This document shows, one piece after another, positions 26,164 through 34,368 of a stretch of DNA of 64,000 bases. Numbering within the stretch: position 1 is the first letter of the stretch; each line of letters starts with the position of its first letter. Below the pieces are notes generated by a model. It was given only the letters and a program-made list of their open reading frames with translations. It searched no databases and was not told the DNA's origin. This DNA is from Bdellovibrionales bacterium GWA1_52_35 (GTDB lineage Bacteria; Bdellovibrionota; UBA1018), in the NCBI GenBank assembly GCA_001769805.1, contig MEPO01000021.1:1-64000 (forward strand), in the 5' to 3' direction. Position numbers and translations under genes: made by a program.

Positions 26164-26649
26164 TTACTTGAAGTGAAAGATCAGCTCGTCAAGTGACTTG
26201 ATGGTGGTGTAGCCCTGTCCGCGCCGCACCTCCGCGCTGCCGCGATTGAGCCAGAAACTCTGAATTCCAAGTGACGGCACAACATCGTTAATGAAACTAT
26301 CCCCGACCATACAGAGAGCATCCTCTCTCAACTTCAGATCTTTCTGAATATAGCCGAAGAACTCGGGCTGCGGCTTACGGAACCCGACTTCGCCTGATGA
26401 ATAGATCGGTCCGAAATACTTCCCAATTCCGCCGCGATCAAGCGCCTTGCGAACCGCATCCGCTCCAGACTCGTTAGCATTCGTTGCAACTCCCAATTGG
26501 TATCTTTCGGCGAGCTACTTCAAAGTACCGACGACATCTTCGTACACGAACACCTTTGGCCAAGAATACATCGGTCCATAGGAACCGAAGTCCTTCATCA
26601 GGGTGTCACCCCAGTCAAAAAGGATAATGCGGATATTTTTAAGATTCAC
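26164..26649 (-). pseudogene. HAD-family hydrolase interrupted by one in-frame amber codon
   Basis: Read from GTG 26649, the frame gives LFDWGDTLM (HAD motif I) and continues for 44 codons to TAG at 26515-26517. It resumes in the same frame with LAERYQLGVATNANES (motif II), the Lys in FRKPQPEFF (motif III) and CMVGDSFINDVV (motif IV). A total of 161 codons carries a complete, compact HAD domain broken by one base change; GAG or AAG to TAG would suffice. The GTG lies 6 nt after the argF stop, so it belongs to that operon. TAG ends several other genes in this window, so it is a normal stop. A recent nonsense mutation or sequencing error is likely; readthrough is unproven. Confidence 0.8.
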
Positions 26650-26655
26650 CGATTT

Positions 26656-27618
26656 TCACGTCAGCGTCGCAATCATTACCGCTTTAATTGTGTGCAAACG
26701 GTTTTCGGCTTCATCAAAAACCTTCGAAGCCGGCGACTCAATCACGTCCTCTGTCACTTCCATATCATGCACCCCATTGGTGTGGTGCGCGGGTAGACAA
26801 TGAAGGAAAATGGTATCGCTTCGCCCAGTGGACGCCATGAGCGCGCTGTTGACCTGATACGGCCTGAGCGACTCAATTCGCTCTTTGATTCCGGGTTTGT
26901 CCTCTTCACCCATCGACACCCAGACGTCCGTGTAAATGGCATGGGCATTTTTCACGGCTTTGTGCGGATCCGTTTCAAGCTCGAGCACCGCTCCGGTTTC
27001 TTTCGCCACTTTTGCAGCCCAGTCCCGCAGTTCGCGGGTCGGAAGGAGTACCTCAGGCGCGGCGACTGTATAATGCATTCCCATTTTCATAGCCCCGATC
27101 AGCAGGGCATTGGAAACATTATTGCGTCCATCACCAATGTAAACTAGCTTTTTGCCTTTGATATTGCCGAGATTTTCTTCAATCGTCAGAAAATCAGCCA
27201 GAACCTGCGTTGGATGGTCCTCGTCCGTCAAGCCGTTCCAGACGGGCACCCCCGACCACTTCGCCAGCTCTTCCACAACCCTCTGGTCAAAACCGCGAAA
27301 TTCAATTCCATCAAACATTCGGCCCAAAACCCTGGCCGTATCCGGAATGGATTCTTTCTTGCCCATTTGAATGTCATTCTTGCCCAGGAACTCAGGATGC
27401 GCTCCTTCGTCATGGCAGGCCACCGTAAAAGCACAACGCGTGCGGGTGGAAGCTTTTTCGAAGATCAAAGCGATGTTTTTATTGGCCAGCCGTTTGGGAT
27501 AAACGCCGGCACGCTTGAGATTTTTCAAATCGCGGGAGAGGTCCAGCAGATACCGGATCTCAAAAGGAGAATAGTCCTTCAAGGTAAGAAAGCTGCGACC
27601 CTTCAGATTTGTCGGCAT
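26656..27618 (-). CDS. argF: Ornithine carbamoyltransferase
   Basis: This 320-residue enzyme has the carbamoyl-phosphate motif STRTR (residues 57-61), HPTQVLADF, the ornithine-loop region and FLHCLPAHH, diagnostic of ornithine rather than aspartate transcarbamoylase. It catalyses carbamoyl phosphate + ornithine = citrulline + phosphate, reversibly. Normal length. GGGGGA lies 7 nt upstream of the ATG. It sits between the cDPG-synthetase-like gene (15 bp upstream) and the broken HAD gene. Location beside rocD and near carbamate kinase suggests a catabolic or cycling role, but an anabolic arginine role cannot be excluded. Confidence 0.92.
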   Translation of the reverse strand: MPTNLKGRSFLTLKDYSPFEIRYLLDLSRDLKNLKRAGVYPKRLANKNIALIFEKASTRTRCAFTVACHDEGAHPEFLGKNDIQMGKKESIPDTARVLGRMFDGIEFRGFDQRVVEELAKWSGVPVWNGLTDEDHPTQVLADFLTIEENLGNIKGKKLVYIGDGRNNVSNALLIGAMKMGMHYTVAAPEVLLPTRELRDWAAKVAKETGAVLELETDPHKAVKNAHAIYTDVWVSMGEEDKPGIKERIESLRPYQVNSALMASTGRSDTIFLHCLPAHHTNGVHDMEVTEDVIESPASKVFDEAENRLHTIKAVMIATLT

Positions 27619-27633
27619 GATTCGTCCCCCTTG

Positions 27634-28950
27634 TTATTTCAACTTAGCTTCAATGATCTGCTTGAGGTTCGGCCTGGAGATCTCCTGCAATGAGTATTTT
27701 ACGCGAACAGTGGGCTTTTTGATGTTCACGATTCTTCTGAGATCAATCGGAGTGGCGCTGATCACGACGTCGCAGACGACCTTGTTAATGGTCGTCTCAA
27801 GATCTTTGATCTGCTTGCTGCTGTAACCCATCGCTGGAAGCAGGGTGCCGATATTCGGATATTTCTTGAACGTCTGCTTAATCGTCCCAACAACCCAAGG
27901 GCGCGGATCGACCAGCTTCTTCGCTTTGAACTTCTTTGCGGCAACCACGCCCGCTCCGAACTTCATCTCACCATGAGTCAGGGTTGGACCGTCTTCAACA
28001 ACCAGGACTTTTTTGCCCTTGATGAGCTTCGGTTCATCGATATCCAGTTTGGAGTTGGCCTTCACGATTTTGGCATTCGGATTGAATTTTTTTGCGTTCG
28101 CAACGATCATCGCGACATTTTTCTTGTCGGCGCTATCCATCTTGTTGATCACGAGCACATCCGCGCGAACAAAATTGGTCATTCCAGGATGATAGAGAAG
28201 CTCGTGATTCGGGCGATGAGGATCGACCACGACGATCTCCAGATCCGACTTGTAAAAGGGCGTGTCGTTATTGCCCCCATCCCAGAGAATGACGTCCGCT
28301 TCTTTTTCCGCGGCACGGAGAATTTCCTCGTAATCCACACCGGCATAAATGATGCGCCCGGACTCGACATGGGGCTCATACTCTTCCATCTCTTCAATAG
28401 TGCATTTGTAACGGGCCAGATCGGCTTTGGTAGCGAAGCGCTGGCAGCGCATTTCAACGAGATTTCCGTAAGGCATCGGGTGTCGGATGGATACGACTTT
28501 CTTGCCCATTTTTTCAAGGATCTGTGCGACCGCAAGCGTGGTTTGCGATTTGCCACAACCCGTGCGTACCGCACAGATGGAAATCACCGGCTTGGTGGAC
28601 TGAATCATCGTCTGCACTGGCGAAAGCAACGTGTAGGTGGCACCAGCCGCCATAGCAAGAGAGCCGAGCTGCATGACATGAGTATGCGTGACATCAGAAT
28701 AGGCGAATACCACTTCCTGAACCTGGTGCTTTTTGATCAGAGCTACGAGTTCAGATTCATCCACGATGGGGATCCCGTTCGGATAAAGCGAGCCCGCGAG
28801 TTCTGGGGGATACATCCGGCCTTCAATATCAGGGATCTGGGTTGCCGTGAACGCGACCACTTCATATTCGTTGTTATTTCTATAAACGACGTTGAAATTG
28901 TGAAAGTCTCTGCCGGCGGCTCCACAAATGATGATTTTCTTTTTTGCCAT
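27634..28950 (-). CDS. Cyclic 2,3-diphosphoglycerate synthetase-like P-loop protein
   Basis: This 438-residue cytoplasmic protein starts with a Rossmann-like segment (IIICGAAGRDFHNFNVVYR). It then carries a P-loop, AVRTGCGKSQTT (about 127-138), and nucleotide-binding features such as ILWDGGNNDTPF, VVDPHRPN and VLVINKMDSA, typical of a SIMIBI-class GTPase/ATPase. This is the layout of archaeal cyclic 2,3-diphosphoglycerate synthetase and its many bacterial homologues of unproven role. In this island it leads an operon with argF, so a role tied to carbamoyl or arginine metabolism, or energy sensing, is possible. Shine-Dalgarno GGAG lies 7 nt before the ATG. Confidence 0.78.
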   Translation of the reverse strand: MAKKKIIICGAAGRDFHNFNVVYRNNNEYEVVAFTATQIPDIEGRMYPPELAGSLYPNGIPIVDESELVALIKKHQVQEVVFAYSDVTHTHVMQLGSLAMAAGATYTLLSPVQTMIQSTKPVISICAVRTGCGKSQTTLAVAQILEKMGKKVVSIRHPMPYGNLVEMRCQRFATKADLARYKCTIEEMEEYEPHVESGRIIYAGVDYEEILRAAEKEADVILWDGGNNDTPFYKSDLEIVVVDPHRPNHELLYHPGMTNFVRADVLVINKMDSADKKNVAMIVANAKKFNPNAKIVKANSKLDIDEPKLIKGKKVLVVEDGPTLTHGEMKFGAGVVAAKKFKAKKLVDPRPWVVGTIKQTFKKYPNIGTLLPAMGYSSKQIKDLETTINKVVCDVVISATPIDLRRIVNIKKPTVRVKYSLQEISRPNLKQIIEAKLK

Positions 28951-28987
28951 AACACGTCTCCAGGTTCGGGTTTACCAGATCCGAACG

Positions 28988-29015
28988 AGCATACCTTGAG
29001 ATCCAAACATGTCAA
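28988..29015 (-). promoter_or_regulatory. Promoter of the cDPGS-like/argF/HAD operon
   Basis: On the minus strand a perfect -35, TTGACA (29010-29015), is followed after 16 bp by TATGCT (28988-28993). The start codon lies at 28950 with a GGAG ribosome site. The element faces away from the carbamate kinase promoter in the same intergenic region. Confidence 0.5.
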
Positions 29016-29111
29016 AGTTTTAGCCTGTTTTGGCCCAAATTCGCGCACATTGCGGCGCATCAGATCGCCAAGAAATTATTATGATTGATTCATGAACAAG
29101 GAACATGGCTA

Positions 29112-29147
29112 TTGCCCCGCCGCGGAATCAGTGAATATAATGATTCC
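29112..29147 (+). promoter_or_regulatory. Carbamate kinase promoter with inverted-repeat operator
   Basis: A perfect -10, TATAAT (29136-29141), lies 18 bp after TTGCCC (29112-29117). A perfect 7-bp inverted repeat, GGAATCA-N10-TGATTCC (29124-29147), spans the -10 box, with arms 17 bp centre to centre on one face of the helix. A second small repeat, TTCTAGATTCTAGAA (29150-29164), follows. This is a classic repressor-site geometry for the arcC-ygeW operon. Confidence 0.55.
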
Positions 29148-29202
29148 TTTTCTAGATTCTAGAAATGAATCAGCGCACAACGCCCTAAATAGCAGGTATT
29201 TT

Positions 29203-30315
29203 ATGAAGAAGAAGCTCCGTATTTTCTCCCTCGGCGGCAACGAAGTGTCACCGATGGGATTAAAGGATCCCAAAACCGGCAAGTCCATCAATCCGGATAT
29301 TGACCTGCAATGGCAGCGAACGATCGATACGTGCCGGATGATCGCCAACATCATCGAACAGTACCCCGATGACCTTTATGTACTTACCCATGGCAATGGC
29401 CCACAGGTCGGAAACATTCTGCTGCGGGCTGAGTATTCACGGGCCATCCTCCATCCGCTTCCCCTCGATATCTGCGGTGCCGACACTCAAGGTGCCATGG
29501 GCTACATGCTGGCCCAGCTCTCAAATGAACTGACCACCCGAGGTATCCACAAACTGGTCGCTGAGACGGTAACCCAGACAGTCGTCAAGCACGACGATCC
29601 TGATTTTAAGAATCCCTCCAAATACATCGGGCTCACATATTCCAAGGAAGAGGCCCAGGAACGGTCGGCAAAAGATGGCTGGGATGTGAAGCTCTATGGA
29701 ACCGATAAAGACGGAGCCGAAGTCTGGCGTCGGGTCGTACCCTCCCCGGAACCTTTCGACATTGTTGAGGCTCGAATCGTCGATCAACAGGTGCACTCCG
29801 GCATGATCCCCATTAGCGTGGGAGGAGGAGGGATTCCCGTCGTTGAAATCCAACCTCGAATCGTGGACAACGAGGAAATTTACGAATGCGCCCATCATGT
29901 CGTGTTTAGGCGTCCTTTTAAAACCGGGCAGGCCCCAGCAAGGATTTTCTCCGGAGTCGAGGCGGTCATCGACAAGGATCTGGCGTCCGCCCTCCTTGGG
30001 GCCATGCTGATCAAGTTTGCCAAGGCCCGGGGCGAAGAGCTCGAAGTCAGCCTGACCATCTTCACCAATGAAGACGGGGCCAAGTTTCATTATAAGAAGC
30101 CTGATCAACGGGACCTGCGCAAACTGACACTTGCCGAGGCGAAGCATTACCTTGAAACCAGCCCCGAGGATTTCCCGGCCGGAAGCATGGGCCCAAAGAT
30201 GAAGGCCATCATCCGCTTTCTTGAAAGTGGTGGCTCCACGGCTTACATCACCAAAACCGCTTTATTCGAAAAAACAATTAAAGGCGAAGCAGGCACCACC
30301 GTCACCGCCAGATAA
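29203..30315 (+). CDS. arcC: Carbamate kinase
   Basis: From ATG 29203 this is a 370-residue carbamate kinase (carbamoyl phosphate + ADP = carbamate + ATP). The family hallmarks are the early SLGGNEVSP, THGNGPQVGNILLR, RRVVPSPEP, SVGGGGIPVVE, GVEAVIDKDLASALL and the late AGSMGPKMKAAI-like segment. It is about 50-60 residues longer than common carbamate kinases, with extra sequence near the N-terminus and before the DKDLAS motif. Codons upstream of 29203 are rejected because they fall in the promoter/operator. With ygeW 11 bp downstream, it forms a carbamoyl-phosphate-to-ATP module. Confidence 0.9.
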   Translation: MKKKLRIFSLGGNEVSPMGLKDPKTGKSINPDIDLQWQRTIDTCRMIANIIEQYPDDLYVLTHGNGPQVGNILLRAEYSRAILHPLPLDICGADTQGAMGYMLAQLSNELTTRGIHKLVAETVTQTVVKHDDPDFKNPSKYIGLTYSKEEAQERSAKDGWDVKLYGTDKDGAEVWRRVVPSPEPFDIVEARIVDQQVHSGMIPISVGGGGIPVVEIQPRIVDNEEIYECAHHVVFRRPFKTGQAPARIFSGVEAVIDKDLASALLGAMLIKFAKARGEELEVSLTIFTNEDGAKFHYKKPDQRDLRKLTLAEAKHYLETSPEDFPAGSMGPKMKAIIRFLESGGSTAYITKTALFEKTIKGEAGTTVTAR

Positions 30316-30326
30316 GGAATATATTT

Positions 30327-31532
30327 ATGAGCAACTTTAACAAAGACAAATTCAACCAACTCCTTCGCGAACTCGAATCGCTGAAATTCAATCTATACAA
30401 CAAGGACTTTCTCCTGACTTGGGACAAGTCGCAGGACGAAATTCTGGCCACCTTGAAGGTGGTCGAGGCCCTCAAGACGCTTTTTGAGGGCAACATCTCA
30501 ACGAGAGTTTTCGACACCGGTCTGGCAGTTTCGCAATTCCGTGATAATTCCACCCGTACGCGCTTCTCGTTTGGCTCGGCCTGCAGCATGCTCGGGCTCA
30601 CGGTCCAGGACCTGGACGAAGGCAAGTCGCAGATCGCCCATGGTGAGACGGTTCGTGAGACTTCCAATATGATTTCCTTCCTTACGGAAGTCGTTGGTAT
30701 CCGTGACGACATGTATCTCGGCGCAGGTCACGCCTATATGAAGGAAGTCGCTCAATCACTCGAAAATGGCTACAAGGAAGGCGTCCTCAACCAGCGCCCA
30801 GCCGTTGTGAATCTTCAGTGTGATGTCGATCACCCGACCCAATCCATGGCGGACCTGGCGCATTTACAGAATTATTTTGGTTCGCTCGAAAACCTCAAAG
30901 GCAAGAAAATTGCGATGACTTGGGCCTATTCTCCCAGCTATGGCAAACCTCTTTCGGTACCCCAGGGGATCATCGGGTTAATGACACGTTTTGGAATGGA
31001 TGTAACGCTGGCGTATCCCGAAGGCTATTCATTGATCCAGGACTGCGCCGATATCGCCGGCAAGAATGCGGCAAACAGCGGTGGCAAATTCCAGATTGTG
31101 AATTCAATGGAAGATGCTTTTAAGAACGCAGATATCGTTTATCCCAAGAGCTGGGCACCTTATCACGTTATGGAACAGCGGACCAAACTCCTGCGCACCA
31201 ACGACAGCGCAGGACTCAAGGATCTCGAAAAATCCTGCCTCGCGAACAACGCCAAATACAAAAGCTGGGAATGCACAGAAGAAAAGATGAAGTTGACCAA
31301 GAACGGCAAAGCACTTTACATGCATTGCCTGCCAGCCGATATTTCTGGCGTGTCCTGCAAGGAAGGCGAAGTGCAGGCTTCGGTTTTTGATCGCTATCGC
31401 GTGGAAACCTACAAAGAGGCGGGCTATAAACCCTTTGTCATTGCCGCAATGATTTTCCTCGCACGCTTCGGGAATCCTGTGAAATTGCTGAACAGCCTTC
31501 AGCAGGCCAACAAGCCTCGCGCGGCCCTTTAA
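30327..31532 (+). CDS. ygeW: Knotted carbamoyltransferase YgeW
   Basis: This 401-residue protein is near the length of E. coli YgeW (about 396). It has the carbamoyl-phosphate loop STRTRFSFGSA (residues 75-85), DVDHPTQSMADLAHLQ, WAYSPSYGKPLSVPQG and LYMHCLPADISGVSC. The C-terminal RYRVETYKEAGYKPFVIAAMI replaces the usual OTC ending. It belongs to the knotted-transcarbamoylase branch, whose substrate is neither aspartate nor ornithine and which is linked to purine-derived intermediates (family knowledge). AAGGA lies 7 nt before the ATG, and arcC lies immediately upstream. It should pass carbamoyl phosphate to carbamate kinase. Confidence 0.9.
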   Translation: MSNFNKDKFNQLLRELESLKFNLYNKDFLLTWDKSQDEILATLKVVEALKTLFEGNISTRVFDTGLAVSQFRDNSTRTRFSFGSACSMLGLTVQDLDEGKSQIAHGETVRETSNMISFLTEVVGIRDDMYLGAGHAYMKEVAQSLENGYKEGVLNQRPAVVNLQCDVDHPTQSMADLAHLQNYFGSLENLKGKKIAMTWAYSPSYGKPLSVPQGIIGLMTRFGMDVTLAYPEGYSLIQDCADIAGKNAANSGGKFQIVNSMEDAFKNADIVYPKSWAPYHVMEQRTKLLRTNDSAGLKDLEKSCLANNAKYKSWECTEEKMKLTKNGKALYMHCLPADISGVSCKEGEVQASVFDRYRVETYKEAGYKPFVIAAMIFLARFGNPVKLLNSLQQANKPRAAL

Positions 31533-31555
31533 ATCACAAAACTGATCGTGGTCGC

Positions 31556-33010
31556 TCAGAGATTTTTCAGCACTCCGGTTCGCTCATTGAATTTTTCAAT
31601 GAGCGAATCCCACTCGTTCATTTGCGAGAATTTCTCATCCCAGAAAGAGGGACTCCAAAGCTGCCGGAGTTCTTCCGCTGTCTTGCCCTGCTGCTCCACC
31701 CAGGTGAAGTACTTGAGATTATGCAGGGCCTTCTGATCCTGATAGCCCAGCTCCTTCATGTTGTCGGTACCAACACCGCGAAGGTATCGTTCGAGATCAA
31801 TTGCCGCCTGTATTTCGCCGTAAGGACCGTGTGAATATGCCAACTCCAGCAGACGGGACTGATACATCTCTGCTGAATCCGTGAACATCGTGATGATCAC
31901 ATCGTCCTGATCAAATTCAAAGTACTTGGCCATTTTAATGGAAGCCAGGAGATTGCAAATGCCTGATATCCCAAGCAGGGGAAGAAGTTCAATCACGCGT
32001 GGAGAAATTCCATTCTGTGCAAGAACTTTGCGTCCCGCCTCTTCGTTGAAAAGACGCAATATCCGCATCGTGCTCTCATCATCAATTGCGATGACCGCAT
32101 TGGTATTGCGCACGTTGTGCACCCAGGGAATATGTTTATCGCCAATTCCCTCGATCCGGTGGTCACCGAACCCGTTGCTCAATAGCGTGGGACATTGCAG
32201 AGCCTCGGTGGCAGCCACTCTCACGGAAGGATAAATCTTCCGCAGATAATCACCGGCAGATATTGTTCCGGCCGAGCCTGTCGCGGAAACATATCCGGCA
32301 AGACGACCGTTGGTGCCTTTCACTTTCTTGAAGGCCTCTTCTGCTGCATTCCCGGTGACATGATAATGCCAGGCAGAGTTTCCGAATTCTTCAAACTGAT
32401 TGAAAATCACGCAATCTTTGCGGTTTTTCTTGATATCCCAGCACTTGTCATAAATTTCCTTGACGTTGCTTTCGCAGCCGGGAGTCGCAATTACTTCAGC
32501 TCCGATTTCTTTGAGCCACTCAAATCTTTCCTTGCTCATTCCCTCGGGAAGGATCGCCACTGCAGTCGTATCCAGCAAGGCACAATCAAAAGCGCCGCCG
32601 CGACAATAATTCCCGGTCGAAGGCCAGACTGCTTTTTGCGTGGACGGATCAAACTCACCGGTCACGAGACGGGGCACCAAACAGCCGAAAGCGGCTCCCA
32701 CCTTGTGGGCACCGGTGGGAAAATATTTTCCGACCATTCCGACGATCCGGGCATTCACGCCTGTGAGTTCCCGCGGAATTTCAACCACATTCACGTCGCC
32801 GTACAAACCGGTCTTCACGTCGTTTTTCCAGCTGATGCGGAAGAGATTCAACGGGTTCAGATCCCAAAGACCAATGCCGGGCAGCTTGCTTTTCACTTTT
32901 TGCGGGACCAGCTCGGGATGCATCTGCTGTGAAAAGGTCGGAATCAAAACACCGCGCTCGCGGCAACGTTTTGCAGTATTCTCCACTACGGCTTCATTGA
33001 TTTTGGTCAT
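31556..33010 (-). CDS. Fold-type II PLP-dependent lyase (tryptophan synthase beta superfamily)
   Basis: This 484-residue enzyme has the PLP lysine in PTGAHKVGAAFG (K103), the substrate loop STGNYCRGGA, and the phosphate-binding SATGSAGTISAG. These are hallmarks of the cysteine synthase/threonine synthase/diaminopropionate lyase fold. It is longer than standard cysteine synthases, with a C-terminal extension of about 100 residues. It lacks the obvious signature of E. coli YgeX, yet it occupies the place a diaminopropionate ammonia-lyase would take in this cluster. I infer it eliminates ammonia from a small amino acid produced by the pathway. It is co-directional with the threonine synthase-like gene 42 bp upstream. 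Confidence 0.78.
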   Translation of the reverse strand: MTKINEAVVENTAKRCRERGVLIPTFSQQMHPELVPQKVKSKLPGIGLWDLNPLNLFRISWKNDVKTGLYGDVNVVEIPRELTGVNARIVGMVGKYFPTGAHKVGAAFGCLVPRLVTGEFDPSTQKAVWPSTGNYCRGGAFDCALLDTTAVAILPEGMSKERFEWLKEIGAEVIATPGCESNVKEIYDKCWDIKKNRKDCVIFNQFEEFGNSAWHYHVTGNAAEEAFKKVKGTNGRLAGYVSATGSAGTISAGDYLRKIYPSVRVAATEALQCPTLLSNGFGDHRIEGIGDKHIPWVHNVRNTNAVIAIDDESTMRILRLFNEEAGRKVLAQNGISPRVIELLPLLGISGICNLLASIKMAKYFEFDQDDVIITMFTDSAEMYQSRLLELAYSHGPYGEIQAAIDLERYLRGVGTDNMKELGYQDQKALHNLKYFTWVEQQGKTAEELRQLWSPSFWDEKFSQMNEWDSLIEKFNERTGVLKNL

Positions 33011-33052
33011 TATGCAAAGCTATAGAGGAGCTGCCGTCAGGTCAAGATCGGA

Positions 33053-34312
33053 CTATTTGGTCGCGGAATCTAATCCCAAACGCAGCATTAATTGACGCAA
33101 ATCGTCCATCGTTGGTGAAATTGAAAAAGGTTGACCCACTGCTTTCATTGCGCTTGCCACGTCTTTAAGGCCATTGCCGGTGATCAGGGTAACGATCTTG
33201 TCTTCCGTCCGGAACACCCCTCGTGCCTGTGCCTGAAGAAGGCCGGCAACGGCGGCGGCGGCGGCTGGTTCTGCAAAAACCCCCTCTTCCCTGGCCAAAC
33301 GTCTCATTCCAGTGAGAATCTCGGCATCAGAAACCCCAATGGCCAGGCCACCGGACTCCCTGAGGGCTTGCACTGCAGCTTCGCCATCTCGAGGAATACT
33401 GACCGAAATACTGTCTGCAATCGTGGCACCGCTCACGGCTTCAATTTTACCGTTGCCTTCGAAGGCGCGCTTTACAGAGTCACTTTCTCCGCCCTGAACC
33501 CCGAGCAATTTTGGTAGCCGATCAATCAGCCCGAGCGCATGCAAGTCTTTGAAACCTTTCCACACCCCGCTGATAATATTTCCATCACCTACCGGAACAA
33601 TGACGAAGTCGGGCACTGCCCAATCCAGCTGCTCGGCTATTTCAAACGAGCAGGTTTTCTTTCCCTCTCGCGTAAACGGGTTGTACCCGGTATTCCGGTT
33701 GTACCATCCATAAGCTTGCGTGGCCTCAAGACAGAGATCGAAAGCCTGGTCATAAGTACCCTTGACCGCAACAACCGTTGCGCCGAAAACAAGCAGCTGT
33801 GCGATCTTGGCCTGAGGTGCTGTTTGCGGGACGAAAATGATCGTCTTCATTCCCAGCGGAACCGAAACACAAGCAAGCGAAGACGCCGCATTTCCGGTTG
33901 ATGCACCCGTGATCAGATTTTCACCCACGTCAAATGCCCGGGCTACGGCTATGGCACCCGCCCGGTCCTTGAATGAGGCACTCGGATTGCGGCCATCGTC
34001 TTTGAAGAACAAACGCTTGAGTCCGAGCTTATCGCCCAAGCCACCCTGCACGGAGGGATAGAGCGGTGTCCAGCCGATCTGTAAAGGCGAGAGTCCCGAA
34101 CTCCCGCTGACCGGAAGAATATCGAGATACCGCCAGATTGATGTGATTGGATTTTTTGCGAGAGCCTGCTTTGTCAGCACCCTACGAATTTTTTTATAGT
34201 CATAGGTTATCTGGAGATTTCCACCGCAACTCGAGCAAACATAACGGACGCGAGCCGGCTCAAATTCCTGTGAGCAATGGATACACTGAAATCCGAGATA
34301 TTTTTGGTCCAC
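33053..34312 (-). CDS. thrC: Threonine synthase-like PLP enzyme
   Basis: GTG 34312 is chosen over TTG 34342 because GAGGAG lies 9 nt upstream. The product is 419 residues. An N-terminal zinc-ribbon (CIHC and CSSC) precedes the PLP domain with NPSASFKDRAG (PLP Lys), GASTGNAASSLA and PVGDGNIISGVWKG. This matches the threonine synthase subgroup with a zinc-ribbon (phosphohomoserine to threonine). Because it shares an apparent operon with a second fold-type II PLP enzyme at the edge of the nitrogen-heterocycle island, a lyase role on another beta-substituted amino acid is also possible. Confidence 0.83.
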   Translation of the reverse strand: MDQKYLGFQCIHCSQEFEPARVRYVCSSCGGNLQITYDYKKIRRVLTKQALAKNPITSIWRYLDILPVSGSSGLSPLQIGWTPLYPSVQGGLGDKLGLKRLFFKDDGRNPSASFKDRAGAIAVARAFDVGENLITGASTGNAASSLACVSVPLGMKTIIFVPQTAPQAKIAQLLVFGATVVAVKGTYDQAFDLCLEATQAYGWYNRNTGYNPFTREGKKTCSFEIAEQLDWAVPDFVIVPVGDGNIISGVWKGFKDLHALGLIDRLPKLLGVQGGESDSVKRAFEGNGKIEAVSGATIADSISVSIPRDGEAAVQALRESGGLAIGVSDAEILTGMRRLAREEGVFAEPAAAAAVAGLLQAQARGVFRTEDKIVTLITGNGLKDVASAMKAVGQPFSISPTMDDLRQLMLRLGLDSATK

Positions 34313-34368
34313 GACACCGTTCTCCTCACGCAAGCTGCTCAACCCTTTAATGCCAAAAACCGCCTGCC

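Noticed and set aside
26515-26517. TAG in the HAD gene as a recoded sense codon (for example pyrrolysine)
   Set aside because: TAG is used as a normal stop by several genes in this window (1588-1590, 22069-22071, 1993-1995), and no recoding genes are seen.
27973-29088. Long open frame (371 codons) on the plus strand opposite the cDPG-synthetase-like gene
   Set aside because: The opposite strand has a clear P-loop protein with a promoter and ribosome site; the plus-strand product has no recognisable motif and reads as an antisense shadow.
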